A stretch of DNA of 64,000 nt from Cheilinus undulatus (GCF_018320785.1 NC_054878.1:42011023-42075022); one strand, 5' to 3'. Positions 11,495 to 24,700 are shown, counted from the stretch's first letter. Notes: generated by a model not told the origin, from the sequence alone. Numbers and translations: made by a program.

Positions 11495-12790
11495 ACTTAA
11501 GTGCCCTCTTGGGAGGCAAAACATGCGCTAAAGTACCCTCTTGGGAGGCAAAACGTGCACTAAAGTGCCCTCTTGGGAGGCAAAACGCATGCTAAAGTGC
11601 CCTCTTTGGAGGCAAAACACACGCTAAAGTGCCCTCTTGAGAGGCAAAACACGCGCTAAAGTGCCCTCTTGGGGAAGCAAAGCATGCGCTAAAGTGTCCC
11701 CTCGAGAGCCAGAACACGTGCTAAAGTGCCCTCTTGAGAGGCAAAACACGCGCTAAAGTGCCCTCTTGGGAGGCAAAACACATGCTAAAGTGCCCTATGG
11801 GGAAGCAAAACACGGACTAAAGTGCCCTCTTGGAAGGCAAAATGCGCTAAAGTGCCCTCTTCGGACGCAAAACACGCGCTAAAGTGCTCCCTTGGGAGGC
11901 AAAATTTGTGCTAAAGTTTCCCTTTGGGAGGCAAATGCGCGCTAAGGTGTCCTCTTGGGAGGCAAAACATGTGCTAAAGTACCCTCTTGGGAGGCAAAAC
12001 ATGCACTAAAGTGCCTTCTTGGGAGGCAAAACGCATGCTAAAGTGCCCTTTTTTGGAGGCAAAACACACGCTAAAGTGCCCTCTTGGGAAGCAAAACACA
12101 CTAAAGTGCCCTCTTGAGAGGCAAAACAAGCATTAAAGTGCCCTCTTGAGAGGCAAAACACGCGCTAAAGTGCCCTCTTGGGGAAGCAAAGCACGCGCTA
12201 AAGTGCCCTCTTGGAGGCAAAACACATGCTAAAGTGCCTTCTTGGGAAGCAAAACACGTGCTTAAGTGTCCTCTTGGGAGGCAAAACACGCACCAAAGTG
12301 CCCTCTTGGAAGGCAAAATGCGCTAAAGTGCCCTCTTGGGAGGCAAAATGCGCTAAAGTGCCCTCTTGGGAGGCAAAATGCGCTAAAGTGCCCTCTTGGG
12401 AGGCAAAACACGTGCTTAAGTGTCCTCTTGGGAGGCAAAACACGCACTAAAGTGCCCTCTTGGAAGGCAAAATGCACTAAAGTGCCCTCTTGGAAGGCAA
12501 AATGCGCTAAAGTGCCCTCTTGGGAGGCAAAACACGCGCTAAAGTGCTCCCTTGGGAGGCAAAATTTGTGCTAAAGTTTCCCTTTGGGAGGCAAACGCGC
12601 GCTAAGGTGTCCTCTTGAGAGGCAAAACACGTGCTAAAGTGCCCTCTCGGGAGCCAAAACACACGTTAAAGTGCCCTCTTGGGAGCCAAAACACACATTG
12701 AAGTGCCCTCAAGAGCCAGAACACATGCTAAAGTGCCCTCCTGGTTGGCAAAACACACTAAACTGCCCTCTTGGGTGAAGAAAACACTAA
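11495..12790. repeat. 32-bp satellite array, about 40 units
   Basis: The consensus runs from 'aaagtgccctcttgggaggc' into 'aaaacacgcgct', mostly 32 bp, with some 29-bp units ending aaatgcgct. A distinctive block (gtgctccc, aatttgtgct, gtttcccttt) at 11881-11960 recurs at 12541-12620, an offset of exactly 660 bp, so part of the array was duplicated as a higher-order unit. Open frames across it are repeat artefacts. Confidence 0.95.
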
Positions 12791-13139
12791 ACTCCAAAAG
12801 ACCATTAGGACCAAGAAATACTATGAAACATTACTGTTGCAATGACTTTTATGTTGGGCCCTTTTTTGATCTATATTGAGCCAGAACTATATCTCAAAGA
12901 ACCAGTTTGGATTATCTGGTGCTAATATGGTGGTAAAATGCACTAGAATACAGGAAATGGCATCTACTTAATAGAAAATGTTTTGGGGGAAGACCCCCAG
13001 ACCCCCTAGGGATTTATTTATTTATTTCTACGTGTTCTTCACAGTCCAACGTTGAATCTACACAGTTCTTGTGGATGCTAATCCTAACTACAAACTAACT
13101 TGAGTAGTCTGTCTAGTTAGTCTGTTTTAAGGCTATATA

Positions 13140-13284
13140 ATTTGCCATTTGTGTAACATATAAACATGTCTAAAGTGCCCTTGAAAACACGCAAAACTTA
13201 GTGCCCTCTTCAGTGGCAAGAACGCACTGTACATGCCCTTTTTTTTCTTTTTGCCCCTGCCCTTGAAAAAGTCTGTGCACGCCA
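13140..13284. mobile_element. Probable right end of the element that carries the satellite
   Basis: Stray satellite-like words (taaagtgccc, gtgccctctt) fade into 'cccctgcccttgaaaaagtc' and 'gtgcacgccactgg', which looks like the terminal repeat of a hAT-type fish element read in reverse (CAGTGGCGTGCAC...). A matching left end near 11480 is not clear. 12800-13140 is unremarkable AT-rich sequence. Confidence 0.4.
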
Positions 13285-14170
13285 CTGGCTGTTAACATCT
13301 GTCTATGAGTTGAAAACATCGGCCTTGATCAGCTGAAAACATCAGCCTATGTTTGTGCAAGCATCAGCCTCTATGGGCAGTAAACATCGGTCTATATCAG
13401 CTGTAAACATTCACCTATATTGGTCGTAAACATCAGCCTTTATAGGTAGTAAACATCAGTCAACATCAGCTGTTAACATCAGTCCATATGAGTTGAAAAC
13501 ATTGGCCTTGATCAGCTGAAAACATCAGCCTTTATAGGTAGTAAACATCAGTCAACATCAGCTGTTAACATCAGTCCATATGAGTTGAAAACATTGGCCT
13601 TGATCAGCGGAAAACATCAGCCCTATATTGGTTGTAAATATCAGCCTGTATCTGCTGTTAACATCGGCCTAAATCAGTTGTAAACATCAGACTTTATCAT
13701 CTAGCTATATACATTGGACTTTAATGCCTGTAAATGTATGCCTATATTGGTAGATACTGGCTGCAAACATCTGCCTTTACCGGCTATAAACATTGGTAAA
13801 TATCCTCTAACGCTGACCAATATAAGTTACAAACATTGGCCTTTATTGACTGTAAACATCGGTTTATATCAGTTGTAAACATTGGCCTACATCAGCTGTA
13901 AACATCAGTCTTTATCAACTGTAAATATCAGCCTTTTTATGTTGTAAACATCGGCCTTTATAGGCAGTAAACATCAGTTAACATCAACCTATTCTGATTC
14001 AAAAACTGTCCTTTATTATTATAAACATTAGCCTATGTATCAGCTGTTAGCATCGACTTTTATCTGCAATAAACATTGGTCAACATCAAGTGTAAACATC
14101 TGTCTTTATCAGCTGTAATTATCAGCTTGTATTGATTGTAAATATTGGTCCTTGTTGGCTTAATTAACAT
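13285..14170. repeat. Degenerate ~24-bp tandem array, right part
   Basis: More than 30 divergent units around 'gtaaacatcagcctatatca'. One longer block (around 13440-13500 and again 13520-13590) is repeated almost exactly, showing a secondary duplication. Non-coding. Confidence 0.8.
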
Positions 14171-15126
14171 CCATATTTATGAATTCATGAATAAGTCTGT
14201 GGAGTTTTAAGCAGGGCCAACAGGTGTACTTCAGCTCAAGTCTTCTTCTTTGTTCATCCTCATTCCCAAAACTCTAAACAAATTCATTTGTAAATACTGG
14301 CATATCAGGCAGAATTAAATAAATAGATAAAAAATCCAGTTTCTGGCATCCCTAAATGTTGGTCTATATCATCCAGCCATTAGGGGGACAGATAATTAAA
14401 TATTTAATTGATGCTGTGTGGAAAGCGAGGGTGCAAAATCTATAATGCTTTTTTCTGTCCAGTATAAAAACAATGTCATGCAAATACTTCAGTAATTAGG
14501 AGTTTCTATTACTTAAAATTACCTGCATACATGTGCTTTTAAAATGAAGTTTCATTTTTCCCAAAATGAAAGATGAAAATACTTTTTCTCATTGTCACAA
14601 AACTATTTATCTGTAGCAATAAAACAGTCTCAAACATGTATAATTCCACAGATTATCCCTTTAAAAGCAGCTATTGACATTAATGCATGCACAATATTTT
14701 TCCTGCAACCGTGAAGTGAACTCTCAGGGTTTCCTGCAGCTCTGTTCTGTTTACAGTCTTGTCTTTCCATCATGCTTCACATGTGATCCCTGTTTGTGGA
14801 TGTGCCCCTCTTTCATCACGTTTATGGCCAATGGATGCTGCTTTAATGGTTGAAAACTGAAAGGAGGTGTCAAAAGGAGAGTGTAAATGCCCAGTACATC
14901 AAATACAGTCAGGGGGGATGATGTTTTCTTTTTTCTTGGTCCAGTGGACCCTTAAAACCAGCCATTCCAGGACTGAGGCAGCAAGACTTCAAACCACCAT
15001 CATTATTGTCCGTGTGGATCAAAATTAAGATTTCTCTTTAAGACGACGGTCAAGAAGAAGACAGACGTCCAAAAACTGCGGCTAGAGCAAAACTAGAGCT
15101 AGCTAAGGAGGCGGACGTAGCATTAC

Positions 15127-15500
15127 CTGACCTGTCCACCTTTCATTGTTTCTTAACGGAGGAAGGAATGAGAGAGAGAGAGAGAGAGAGAGAGCCTACC
15201 GTCCTACAGCTCACTCCCTCTGCAAGGACGGATAGCCTCCATGTCTTCGAGCCTGGCCTCCTCTGTCGCCTTTCCCCCGGCAGTGGAGCCACCAGGAAAG
15301 CTAACATCAAGGAAGGCCCGGTCCTGGGGGTTAAAAAGACTCTGAGACAAACCCTAAGCTTTGGCAGCATCTAAATATGAGCCAATAGGCACGTACGCCG
15401 GCATAATTCAGCACACTGTATTTGTATCTTCTTCAGCGGAACGCCCTCCTGCTGGAGAGAACAAATAAGACCGCATCTGCTGAGGCGTTCAGGGACTGTC
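15127..15500 (-). promoter_or_regulatory. znf512: Candidate non-coding first exon and promoter region of znf512
   Basis: On the minus strand CAG|GTAATG makes a plausible donor ending an exon at 15127. The sequence up to about 15500 is less AT-rich than its surroundings and includes a (GA)n tract at 15168-15194. The znf512 coding exon needs an upstream spliced leader and this is the best-looking place. No TATA box or CpG island is demonstrable by eye. 14170-15120 shows nothing else I can name. Confidence 0.3.
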
Positions 15501-15887
15501 GGACCTAACGGGATTTTAAAATGTACTTAGTGAAATTAGCAAATTCTGTACAACAAACGTTTAAAGAAAGAATATACCTCTCGAAACCACGTTGAAACGT
15601 GCATCCTCGCAGATAAAACTGTGTAAATCAGTTCAGTTTCCCAAAACTTGCAAGTAAACTTTACTTTGTTTACCTACAGATAAGGATGGAATTATCAGCC
15701 CCCATGGGTGTGGGTGAGGAGGTGGCTTATGGTGATAAAGCCCCAACTCTATCAGGTTGGTGAAAAGTATGTTGCTCATAAATGTTATGATAGACAAATA
15801 CAACACAAATTGATTGCTGATCATAGGATAACATAGAAAATAATTCTTAAAATCCATGTAAAGTGAAATCCAAACTTTGTGTTCTAA

Positions 15888-16400
15888 CCAGAGGTGGAAA
15901 AAGTAAACAACTATTATACTCAAGTAAGAGCAGTTACTCTGGTTAAAATTTACTTCAGTAAAAGTAAAAGTACTGGTCTATAGATCTAATCAAATAAACA
16001 TAAAAAGTATTTCATTTAAAGATTAAGTACTGAGTAGCCACTGCAGAGTTGTTGAGTGAAATGTCATTGTTCCTCATGGCAATAACCATAAGAGACCAGA
16101 TCTCCAACCAGGTTGTTCAGGTAAAGTCACACCTCTATAATTAAAGTTATACGGAGTTATTGGCCCACATGCCTCAAAGATAAACTGCATATTTGAAAGT
16201 GTGTGATATTTTACAATATTACAGATCTTTAATAACTCCAGAGAATCGATGGCAAAGTGTGTGTCCTCTGGTAAGAACAAAGCAGAGAGTCAGCCGGCCA
16301 CTCATTGGATAACTTCATGCATGGTGTAAATGTATCTCACATAAGATAAACAACAAACAACGAGGAACATCCTAACACATGCCCAAGGGCATGATGGGAA
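15888..16400. mobile_element. hAT-type non-autonomous element, diverged
   Basis: Starts with 'cagaggtggaaaaagtaaac' and 'tactcaagtaagagcagtta', a recognisable fish hAT MITE end. The interior (accaggttgttcaggtaaag; 'gcatggtgtaaatgtatctc') matches a second copy at 23865-24420. Adjacent 16400-17090 holds no gene I can see. Confidence 0.6.
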
Positions 16401-17096
16401 ACTTAGCCGCTCATCCCTGAAGATTTGAAATCACAGTGGGCCGAGCTTAGATCAATAGACTCTTTAAAATCTGAAAGGATTGTGTTACTCGTGAGTGGGC
16501 GTGGCTTCGGCTCATTCAACTGACACGCCCACATTCTGGGGCAGATCTTACTGCTTCATGTTCATGATTGAAGCTTGATTTTATAAACTTAGAGATGGTT
16601 TTCATCAATGAAATTTGGCTTGGTGGTTTGTAACACAGTGGTTTATCATACTACGGATCTAAAATACAGATTTATCATCACTTTACAGGGACTTTAGAGG
16701 CATTAAGAATGTTCTTTGTTTGAAAATTGACAGTTTCAGTTGTAATCATTCACACCAAATAACTACCTTATACATACTTGAAAAATAAACAGCTGACATT
16801 TTAAGGAGACAGAAGTGAAAATTACCTAATTTTAATATGGTGTATCATAATTTTAGAAAGATAATGACACTTTCAGCATAACTAAATTAAGAAAAAATTA
16901 ATGTTAACACTGAAGGATTTTTTTGGTTGAACTGCATCATTTTTACCCAAATTATGCATAAATTTGTTGGCATTTTAAATCTTTATTTGTGTTTAAAATT
17001 GCAAAAAATAATAAAATAAATAAGTAAAACATTTTTAAAATACTGCATACAACTGCCTGATAAGCCAAACATTCATAAGGAAGTGGTCTATTAGAC

Positions 17097-17905
17097 CAGG
17101 GTTTCTCAACCTTTTCAGCCTGCGACCTTCAAAATAAAGGTGCCAGAGACCAGGGATCCCCGTTGTACCTGAAGGTGGTTGAACAGCCAGGAACATTCAA
17201 GAATAGTCATGTGCAGACAAGGCTGTCCATAAAGAGGGGGGTCTCTGGGACTCAGCTAAACTTGGGGCCCATGGGGGTCAGCAAAACCATGGTCCATTAT
17301 TGAGTTAAGCTGTGATATCCATATTTCATATTTGACCTGAATAGCCTTTTTAGATGAAAAAACTTTCACCAAAAACATAATTTAAATGGGTTAAAAATTG
17401 CTAAAATGGTAAATAATGGGAAAAATAGTGAAAAGGTGGTGAAACTGTATTTTTAAAGAACATAAATGGGTTAAAAGTGACAAAAAATTGTGGCAATTGG
17501 GTGGAGTGGGATGAAAAATCGATATAAAATGGCAAAAATGGGTCAACTGTGGTTAAAATGGGCAAAAAGGATGTAAAAAGGGGTTGATAGAGGCAATAAT
17601 GGGTAAAGAGAGGCGAGAGGCAGATAGTGGCAATAAATGGCTTAGAAGCGGCAAAAACAGGCAGAAAAAAGTGATGGAAAGGGCTTTAAATAGACAAAAA
17701 TGGGTTAAAAGAGAAAAAATAACTAAAATTGGCAAAATTTGTGTTATAAAGTGATGAAAAAGGGTTAAAATTTGGTAAAATTGGTGTCGCAAGTCGCAAC
17801 AGTGTTATCTAAAAAATAGTCTTACTAAGGCATCCTGTGACCCCCTCACAGTGTCTCGCGACTCTAAAGGTGTCCTGACCCCAAGGTTGAGAACCCATGC
17901 CCTGG
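17097..17905. mobile_element. hAT-type MITE with an internal minisatellite
   Basis: Inverted ends: AGGGTTTCTCAACCTT on the left and AAGGTTGAGAACCC on the right. The interior from about 17330 to 17790 has decayed into repeats like gcaaaaatgggttaaaag. Neighbouring 'ctgcgacctt' and 'tgtgaccccc' are the usual subterminal words of this fish element. Confidence 0.7.
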
Positions 17906-18059
17906 ACTATTCGTTGTTTGGACTTAGCCTGGATATTACATGTGTAGCTCCGCCCCTTTTTTTCTTAAGTGGAACCAAAGTGCTGCCAAACAGTTTTATA
18001 GTTGGTTGAGGTTGTTCATTTTAGTTAGAGCACTCCTCAAAACTATTCAAGCACCTACT

Positions 18060-18065
18060 GTATCC

Positions 18066-18131
<66 letters not shown>

Positions 18132-18132
18132 A
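18060..18132. repeat. (TATC)n microsatellite
   Basis: About 17 uninterrupted TATC/ATCT repeats. The flanking 18133-18940 has no recognisable gene. Confidence 0.95.
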
Positions 18133-18944
18133 AGGATGATAATAAGATATAATGTTCAGTGTGCTGTAGTTACTGGTCAGAATCCCTAACAGGACTGCCT
18201 TTAACTCAGACAAATTACACCTAACATTGTAGTAACTGAAGCCTGGAAAGGATGAATTTTCACTCAGAGCTTCTCTGTTGTGAGTCATCATGAGCTGTGA
18301 GGGCACAGCATATAAATGCGAGCGAACCCAGTAGAAACTTAGTGAATAATAAAAACACTCTAATACTCCGGAGGGAGTTTATTTGAACAGTGAAATGCTC
18401 TGAAATGGTACTGTGCTTGGTATGACTTTATCCACAACTTTTTCTTTATTTTCAGACATCATGCAATTATTTGGCTACCTAAATATCAACTAAGCATCTT
18501 TATTGCATGTGTTTCATTTCTGATAAATTATTTTCTAAACATGTTTCTTCAAAATGTAATCAGTGCATCTACAACAGTGTTCATTACTTGGGAACGGAAA
18601 ATTACGAGCAGACCCTGAAGGCAGCAGCAGTCAGCAGCTCTGAGAAAAGGGGGGCGGGTCCTCCTCCTGCCAACAGCCTCTCTCTCGGTTAACGCTTGTC
18701 TGCACCAGTTAGGGCAGAAATGGGCATACATTTAGGGTTTTTTCTGACATATATATTTAAAAACACTCCTTTCTAATTATAAAGGTAAGTTAGTGTGAAG
18801 TTAATCACAATACTGCAAATATTTAAAGTTGCATTTAAGTACTTTTTTAAAGCAACTTTGAAGAAAAAGAGCTTAACAAACTTGGAACAGTCATACAGCA
18901 TGGCCTCTTAGGTTGTTTTCACGTTGGAATGTGATAAAGCAGTG

Positions 18945-19444
18945 CTTTTCAAACTTTTTTCACCCAAGGCAAACCTAAGGTTAAGCAAAAATCTCAAGGC
19001 ACACCATATTCATATCAATACAAAATAGACTAATATAACAGTCAGATGAAGGGGAGATGTTTCTGGGGCCCAGCCAACAGGGGGTGGCAAAAGTGGGCTG
19101 AAAGGTGGCAAAAATGGGTTACAAGTGGCCTAAAAGGGCTAAATGTTGTAAAAAGGTGGTAAAAACAGGTTAAAAGTGATTTTGAAAATGGGCAAAAAGT
19201 GGCCAAACAAAGGCAAAATGAGCGAAAATTGGCAAGAAGGTGGCAAAAACAGGCTCAAAGTGTCAAAAAGGTGGCAAAAATTGGTTTAAAGTGATGAAAA
19301 AAACATGGCAAAATTGGGCGAAAGTGGCAAGACAAAATCAAAATGGGTAACAATAGGCATAAGGGACCAAAAAATGAGTTAACCCTTTAAAGTTTATTTC
19401 ACTTTCTAATGAAATCCCAAAAAATCTAAATTTCCATAAGATTT

Positions 19445-19495
<51 letters not shown>

Positions 19496-20700
19496 ATAAT
19501 CTCATTTGATACATTAGGTGTTTTTTTGGTAACTGATAATCCACTTGGGGGCATTTTTTTAATCATTTATCAGATAGTGTTCAGAAGTTTTTATTTAGTC
19601 ATTTGTGATCATTTTGATTAGATAGAGGTGTCATAAAAGTATGTATCAAATATGATACAACAGGCATCAAGGGGTTAAAAGTGCCAAAAACATGCTGAAA
19701 GTGTCAAAAAAGGTGGCAAGCATGGGTTACAAGGTGGCAAAAACAGGTTAAAAGTCATTAAAAAATGGACAAAATTGGGCAAAGAGTGGCCAAACAAAGG
19801 CAAAGTGAGCAAAAATTGGCAAAAAGGTGGCAAATATGGGTTACAAGTGGCAGAAAAGCAGCAAAAAGGGTTAAAGTTGCTAAAAGGTGGTAAAAGGGGG
19901 TTAAAAGTGATGGAAAAATGGCAAAAGTGTCCAAATAACAGCAAATGTAGGCAAAAACTGTCAAAAAGAGTAGCATAAATTGGTTAAATGTGGCAAAAAG
20001 ATCCAAAAAAGTTGCAAAAAAGGGATCAGAAGTATTTAAAAAAGTTGCAAAATTGCCAAAAAAAAAAAAAGCAGCAAAAATGATTTAAGTTGTGATAATA
20101 AGAGTCAGAATGGGTAGTAAATTGGTTAACTTGGTTAAAAGTAACATGAATTTATAATGGCAACATCAATTTCAACTCAATAATAGTGGTAAAAATTGGT
20201 TAATGGGTACAACAATAAGCAGGAAGTGCCAAAAAAAATGGTACGCTGTTAGAAAAATTGACAGAAAAAGTGGAAGAAATGGGTTAAGCGGTGGCAAAAA
20301 GGCTTTAAATGGCAAAAATGGGCAGAAAGTGTGTTGGAATTAGATTAAAAAGTAGCAACACTGGATTTAAAGGGGCAAAAATTGGCTAAAAGTAGCAGAA
20401 ATATGATAAAAGCAAAATTAAAACAGGGCAGAAAGTGATGAAAATTAGGCAGAGAGGCAAGAAAGGCAAAAAGTGCTAAGTAGTGGTTTTTAAAAAGTAT
20501 AAACACTTGTTAAAATCAGCAGTAAAGGTAGAGAAATTGGATTTTAGATGTAGCAAAAAAGCTCTAAAAGTGGCAAAAATGAGAGGGTTGGGGTGGTGGT
20601 GATGAAAAGCAGTTAAAGTGTGGCAAAAATGGGTAAAATGTGTGCACAGTTGATGAAAATGACAATTGAAGGTCAATTGAAGGGGTTAAATGTGACAAAA
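18945..20700. repeat. Minisatellite of ggcaaaaatgggttaaaag type, seeded in a hAT-like end
   Basis: Begins with 'cagtgcttttcaaacttttt' and 'aaggcacacc', a typical left end of a fish hAT element. It expands into about 1.6 kb of degenerate ~20-bp units (ggcaaaaa, gggttaaaag). A TTAA MITE has inserted at 19379. Related arrays: 17330-17790, 28340-28426 and 30020-30690. Confidence 0.75.
19379..19678. mobile_element. TTAA-flanked MITE with internal (TA)n
   Basis: TTAA borders with TTAACCCTTTAAAG on the left and ATCAAGGGGTTAA on the right. Internal words (ggtaactgataatccac, tgatacattaggtg) are the reverse complement of the copy at 33219-33533. A long (TA)n lies at about 19448-19495. Confidence 0.75.
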
Positions 20701-20789
20701 AAAATTAAGTTCAACATCAAAACTCAATCACAGCTTGAAACACTTTTAAGCTCCAAAAGTAACTGTTAGCCAGGATGCTAGCACTAATG

Positions 20790-21010
20790 CTACTGATCCA
20801 ACACACATGCAAAATGGAAAACTATTCTGTGGTCAGATGAATCAACATGTTAAATTCCCTCTGGAAACTATGGATGCTGTGTCCTGTGGACTAAAAAGGA
20901 GAGGGACCATCCAGCTTGTTATCAGCACACATTTAAAAATCCTGCTTCTCTGATGGTATAGGGTTGCATCCAAAATGACTCTGCTTGTGTTTTTTTATCC
21001 ATAATGGGTC
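20790..21010 (+). mobile_element. Tc1/mariner transposase relic
   Basis: The plus-strand translation gives a WSDES-like first catalytic Asp region and, later, an LMVWGC motif, both typical of the DDE domain of Tc1-like transposases. Stops interrupt it. Only the middle of the domain remains. Confidence 0.5.
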
Positions 21011-21220
21011 TGCAGTGTAACTCTTGAAGTTATTAACAACTATTATTTCTGTACTTGAGCCCTTCCTGTATGAACTACATTTGTGTCAGGAAGTGTTGAA
21101 TAACAAGGATGTTCCCTTTGTGGCTTTCCGTAAAATGATATCTTGTTTTGCAGAAGTCTGATTAGTCCACACCCACAGAAAAAGCTTTTCTCCTGTTTAG
21201 AGCAGTAGTTGTTCCCGCCA

Positions 21221-21233
21221 CCACTAGAGGGCG
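21221..21233 (+). promoter_or_regulatory. CTCF-like motif upstream of copy A
   Basis: CCACTAGAGGGCG fits the core CTCF consensus CCASYAGRKGGCR exactly. It lies just before a conserved untranslated segment that ends in a splice donor-like cag|gtaa. Equivalent motifs lie upstream of copies B (31426) and D (48918). Confidence 0.5.
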
Positions 21234-21443
21234 GTGTAACACGGACAGCTCTTTGTGCAGCCTATGGAAAAGTGAGAGTATTTTTTAAAGAACAGGTAAT
21301 AATAATAATGTGACATGAAGTCCTCGTGCTTTGCTCTTGTTTTATCTTCTTCTTCACACTGATAGTGTTATATAGCTCAAATGAGACCTTTGTTTCTGGA
21401 GGTCAGCCTGCAGGAAATGCGTCTGTCCGAGTAAAAAACAAAA

Positions 21444-21458
21444 CGGAAAGTGTTTCAC
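21444..21458. promoter_or_regulatory. IRF-like palindrome upstream of copy A
   Basis: CGGAAAGTGTTTCAC is the copy A version of a near-perfect palindrome GTGAAAGTGTTTCAC found upstream of copies B and D. It contains the IRF half-site form AANNGAAA. Binding is an inference. Confidence 0.3.
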
Positions 21459-21758
21459 AGACAGGGTGCAGCTCCGTCTGGGAGGGAACTGTCAGGGATT
21501 TTACGATCAAATTACGGATCTGTTTCGTGAGTAGGAATTATTTACTCTGAGGCCGTTTAACTTCTAAATCTCAACAAGGAAACTGAGAATAGAAATGATA
21601 TCCTTCTGAGGTATTTTTTTTAACTTCGTCTGTTTTGCTGGACTGAAGCTGGTGCAGAGCCGCTATGACAGTGCAGCTTCTCATCAGATAAACTTTGATT
21701 CATTTCAAACGACTTTGACCAAAAAAATCCCGTCTTTTTCTTTCCGTCCTCCAGGGAC

Positions 21759-24700
21759 ATGGACGAAGAAAGACCAAGAGGTGAGACAGAAACGTAATCT
21801 TTTCATTTATTGCTAAAATGAGCAGCAAAACATTCCAACTTTGAATGCTTTTATTAAACGTCCCCAAAGCAGTCTTTAAGTGTGAAAGAAAAACCAGATA
21901 GCAGTTTATCTATCTTACTACTGTCAGTTTCAAGTTATTTTTAGTAACCATTGTGTCTTTCTTTTTTGGAAGGGCAGCAAAAAGTGTGTCCATGTGTGTA
22001 AATTAAAAACATTGCAGTGATTCAAGCATGTTTTCTGTCTTCAGTGTCCTGGAGAAAGTTCTATGTCCACCTGTCAGGAAAAACCAATGACGCTCATCTT
22101 CCCTGGGTATCAAGATTTGAAGGTATTGGCCAAGTTAAGGTGGACTCTCCTGAGGACAGTGACTACATCCTGCTGTTCTGTCCCATTGCATCCAGAGTTG
22201 GAACAGACATCAGTGAGGCTCTGGAAAATATTCCGGGTAGGCGACGGATCAGGAACATTTTTGGCTCATTTCTTGCTAAGCATCAGTCTTTAGGAGTGAA
22301 TGATAATGGATTTTTGCTGGTAGTCACAAATTCATTTTAGCTGGTAAAAATTATTAATTGTAGTTCAAACCTTAAACTTCTGTCCTTCAAACACACTTTT
22401 AAGTTTAAGAAATGAGAATGAAAAAGAAAGACTGTAGCTGGTGTAGGTCTCTGTCCTTTACAGATTTATCAAGTTACATACCACTGATATTTAGGCTAAT
22501 ATAACCGTTGTGATCTTGCTTTATTAATTATTTTTTCAGATATTTTTATTGAAGACATTTCTGTGTTTACAGCTGGTGACAAAGAAGTCATCCTTGTGGT
22601 GATGCATCACACCTTCAACAGTGATCATGTTGTGGCTGACAGCAGGTGGCAGGTCAACAACTTAAAGGTCCGCCTGGTCCTGGACACTCTGTTCTTCGAG
22701 GGATGTCCTCTGCAGTCTAACCTCAATGATATTGCATGGGATGAAATCAAGAAGTTTCTTGGTGTCCGTGGCCATACCAAGGTAAAACTAGATGTATCAG
22801 TCTGATTAATTCAATGCATAATGCACCAATATTGTACGTCTGTAACTGTTCTTTATTTTCCTCTTTCTTCAGTTCATTCAGGTCCCCAGCTGTGGTCCCA
22901 TTGATGACTGTAAGTATAAAATAACAGTTAACTTCAGATTTAACTCAGAGCCTTTCAAGTCTGTTATAAATGTTCATTCAGACACAATTTACTTTTGTGG
23001 CCCTTCTTTCCATGAACATTGTGAAGTAAACAATCAATCTTTAAGGTCTTGTGTTCACTGAATCACCCATAACCTCAGTTTCAGTGCACTTCTCAGCCGC
23101 ATGTTCCTTTATTTGTCCCACAAGGGGAAATTCCAAATTCACAGCAGCAAGAGTGGAGTAAACAAAACACGCCATTAGAAACAAAGAACAAAAAAAAAAA
23201 AGGGTAAAAAAGAGCATGCAAATTACAACAATGAATGAATACAAAGTAGGGGCTGTAAGGTGGTGCATGGCTTAGCACTGTTGCCTCACAGAAAGAAGGT
23301 CCCTGATTTGCTTCCCAGTCAGGGCCTTTCTGTGTGAAGTTTGCATGTTCTCCCTGTGCACGCGTGGGTTCTCTCGGGGAACTCCGGCTACTCCGACTCC
23401 CTCCCACCACACCAAAGCATGCTCATTAGGTTAACTGGTGACTCTAAATTGGAAGTAGATGTTAATGTGAGTGTGCCTGGTTGTCTGTCTCTGTGTCAGC
23501 CCTGCAATTGATTGGCGACCAGTTCAGGGTGTACCCACCTCTCATCCAATGACAGTGGGGATAGGCTCCAGCCCCCTGCGACCCCCAAGAGTATAAGCGG
23601 TATATGATATAGAAAATGGATGAATGGAAAAATACAAAATATGACATCTAAAAAGGTTACTTCAAAATTTATAAACAGTACAGCTGTGTACAGGTTGGAT
23701 AACAAGATGTGCTTAATGAAGGGTTCAGTGAGTGTATTTACAAAAAGTGAATTTATTATTATTATAATTTTACAGTACTATTTTTTTTGAAGTTTACTAT
23801 AAGTCCTGAGGAGTTGTAAAGTATAATCTAAGTATAATCTGTATGGGCAAGAAAAATAAGAGAATAGATCTCAAACCAGGTTGCTCAGGTAAGCCACACC
23901 TCTAAAGCAAAGTTAGATACAAAGCAAAACTGATAATGTTAAATAAACCCATATAGAGTAAATTCATGTTTTAAAAGCGGCTATATTGATCCACACTACA
24001 CATAACTAAACTACAATTTACAAAGAAATATTTTATAATATGATAGAGCTGCTGTAACTCTTGAAAATCTGTGGCAAGGTGGGTCTCTTCTAGCAAGACT
24101 AAAGCAGAGCCAACCTCATAGAAAGCACAGCATGCTGAAAAACGGTCACTATGCATCTGTTGGGGACACCGAAAGTCACAGGCAGAAACACTAACTCAGT
24201 GGATAACGTCATTCATGGTGCAAATGTGTCTCCCTTAATAAAAAAAAAATCCCAGAGGTCATCAGCTTTTTTGGGATGCGATGTGGAATCATTCTGTCTA
24301 CTGTGTAGTCAACAGAGGTGGAAAAAGTACAAGAGTATAGTATTCAAGTTAGAGTACATTTGCTCAAGTTCCCAAAAACACTACCCAATCACAGTAATTT
24401 GAGTAAATGTAATTAGTCACTTCCCATCCATCTGTGGGTAATAGGTAAGTGGATAAGCACCCTCAACTGGTAAAACATGATTTGTGACGCTCCTCTCTGA
24501 TGTCCTCTAAACGTACATTCACATTTTCTCTCCTGTAAGTCATTGTGAGTCAAACTCCAACCAGAAAAAAGCCCACTCCCTCTAGTCATAACTCGTCTTA
24601 CTCTAATTTGCTCTGATCTTATCGGGCAGCCCAAGTGAGTGTAATACTACTGTGAGACTGATTTCACAAACTAGTTATACACTCACCACTGAGGCAAACT

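Noticed and set aside
11495-12790. Regular direct repeats resembling a CRISPR array
   Set aside because: Units are contiguous with no unique spacers, and the sequence is animal DNA.
11480-12880. Several open frames on both strands with repeated LGRQN- or FASQEGTL-like peptides
   Set aside because: They are translations of the 32-bp satellite and change frame with unit length; no start context, splice sites or conservation.
18295-18360. TATAAATG word and GC-rich segment near 18600 as a promoter
   Set aside because: No gene follows on either strand within several kilobases; the words are weak on their own.
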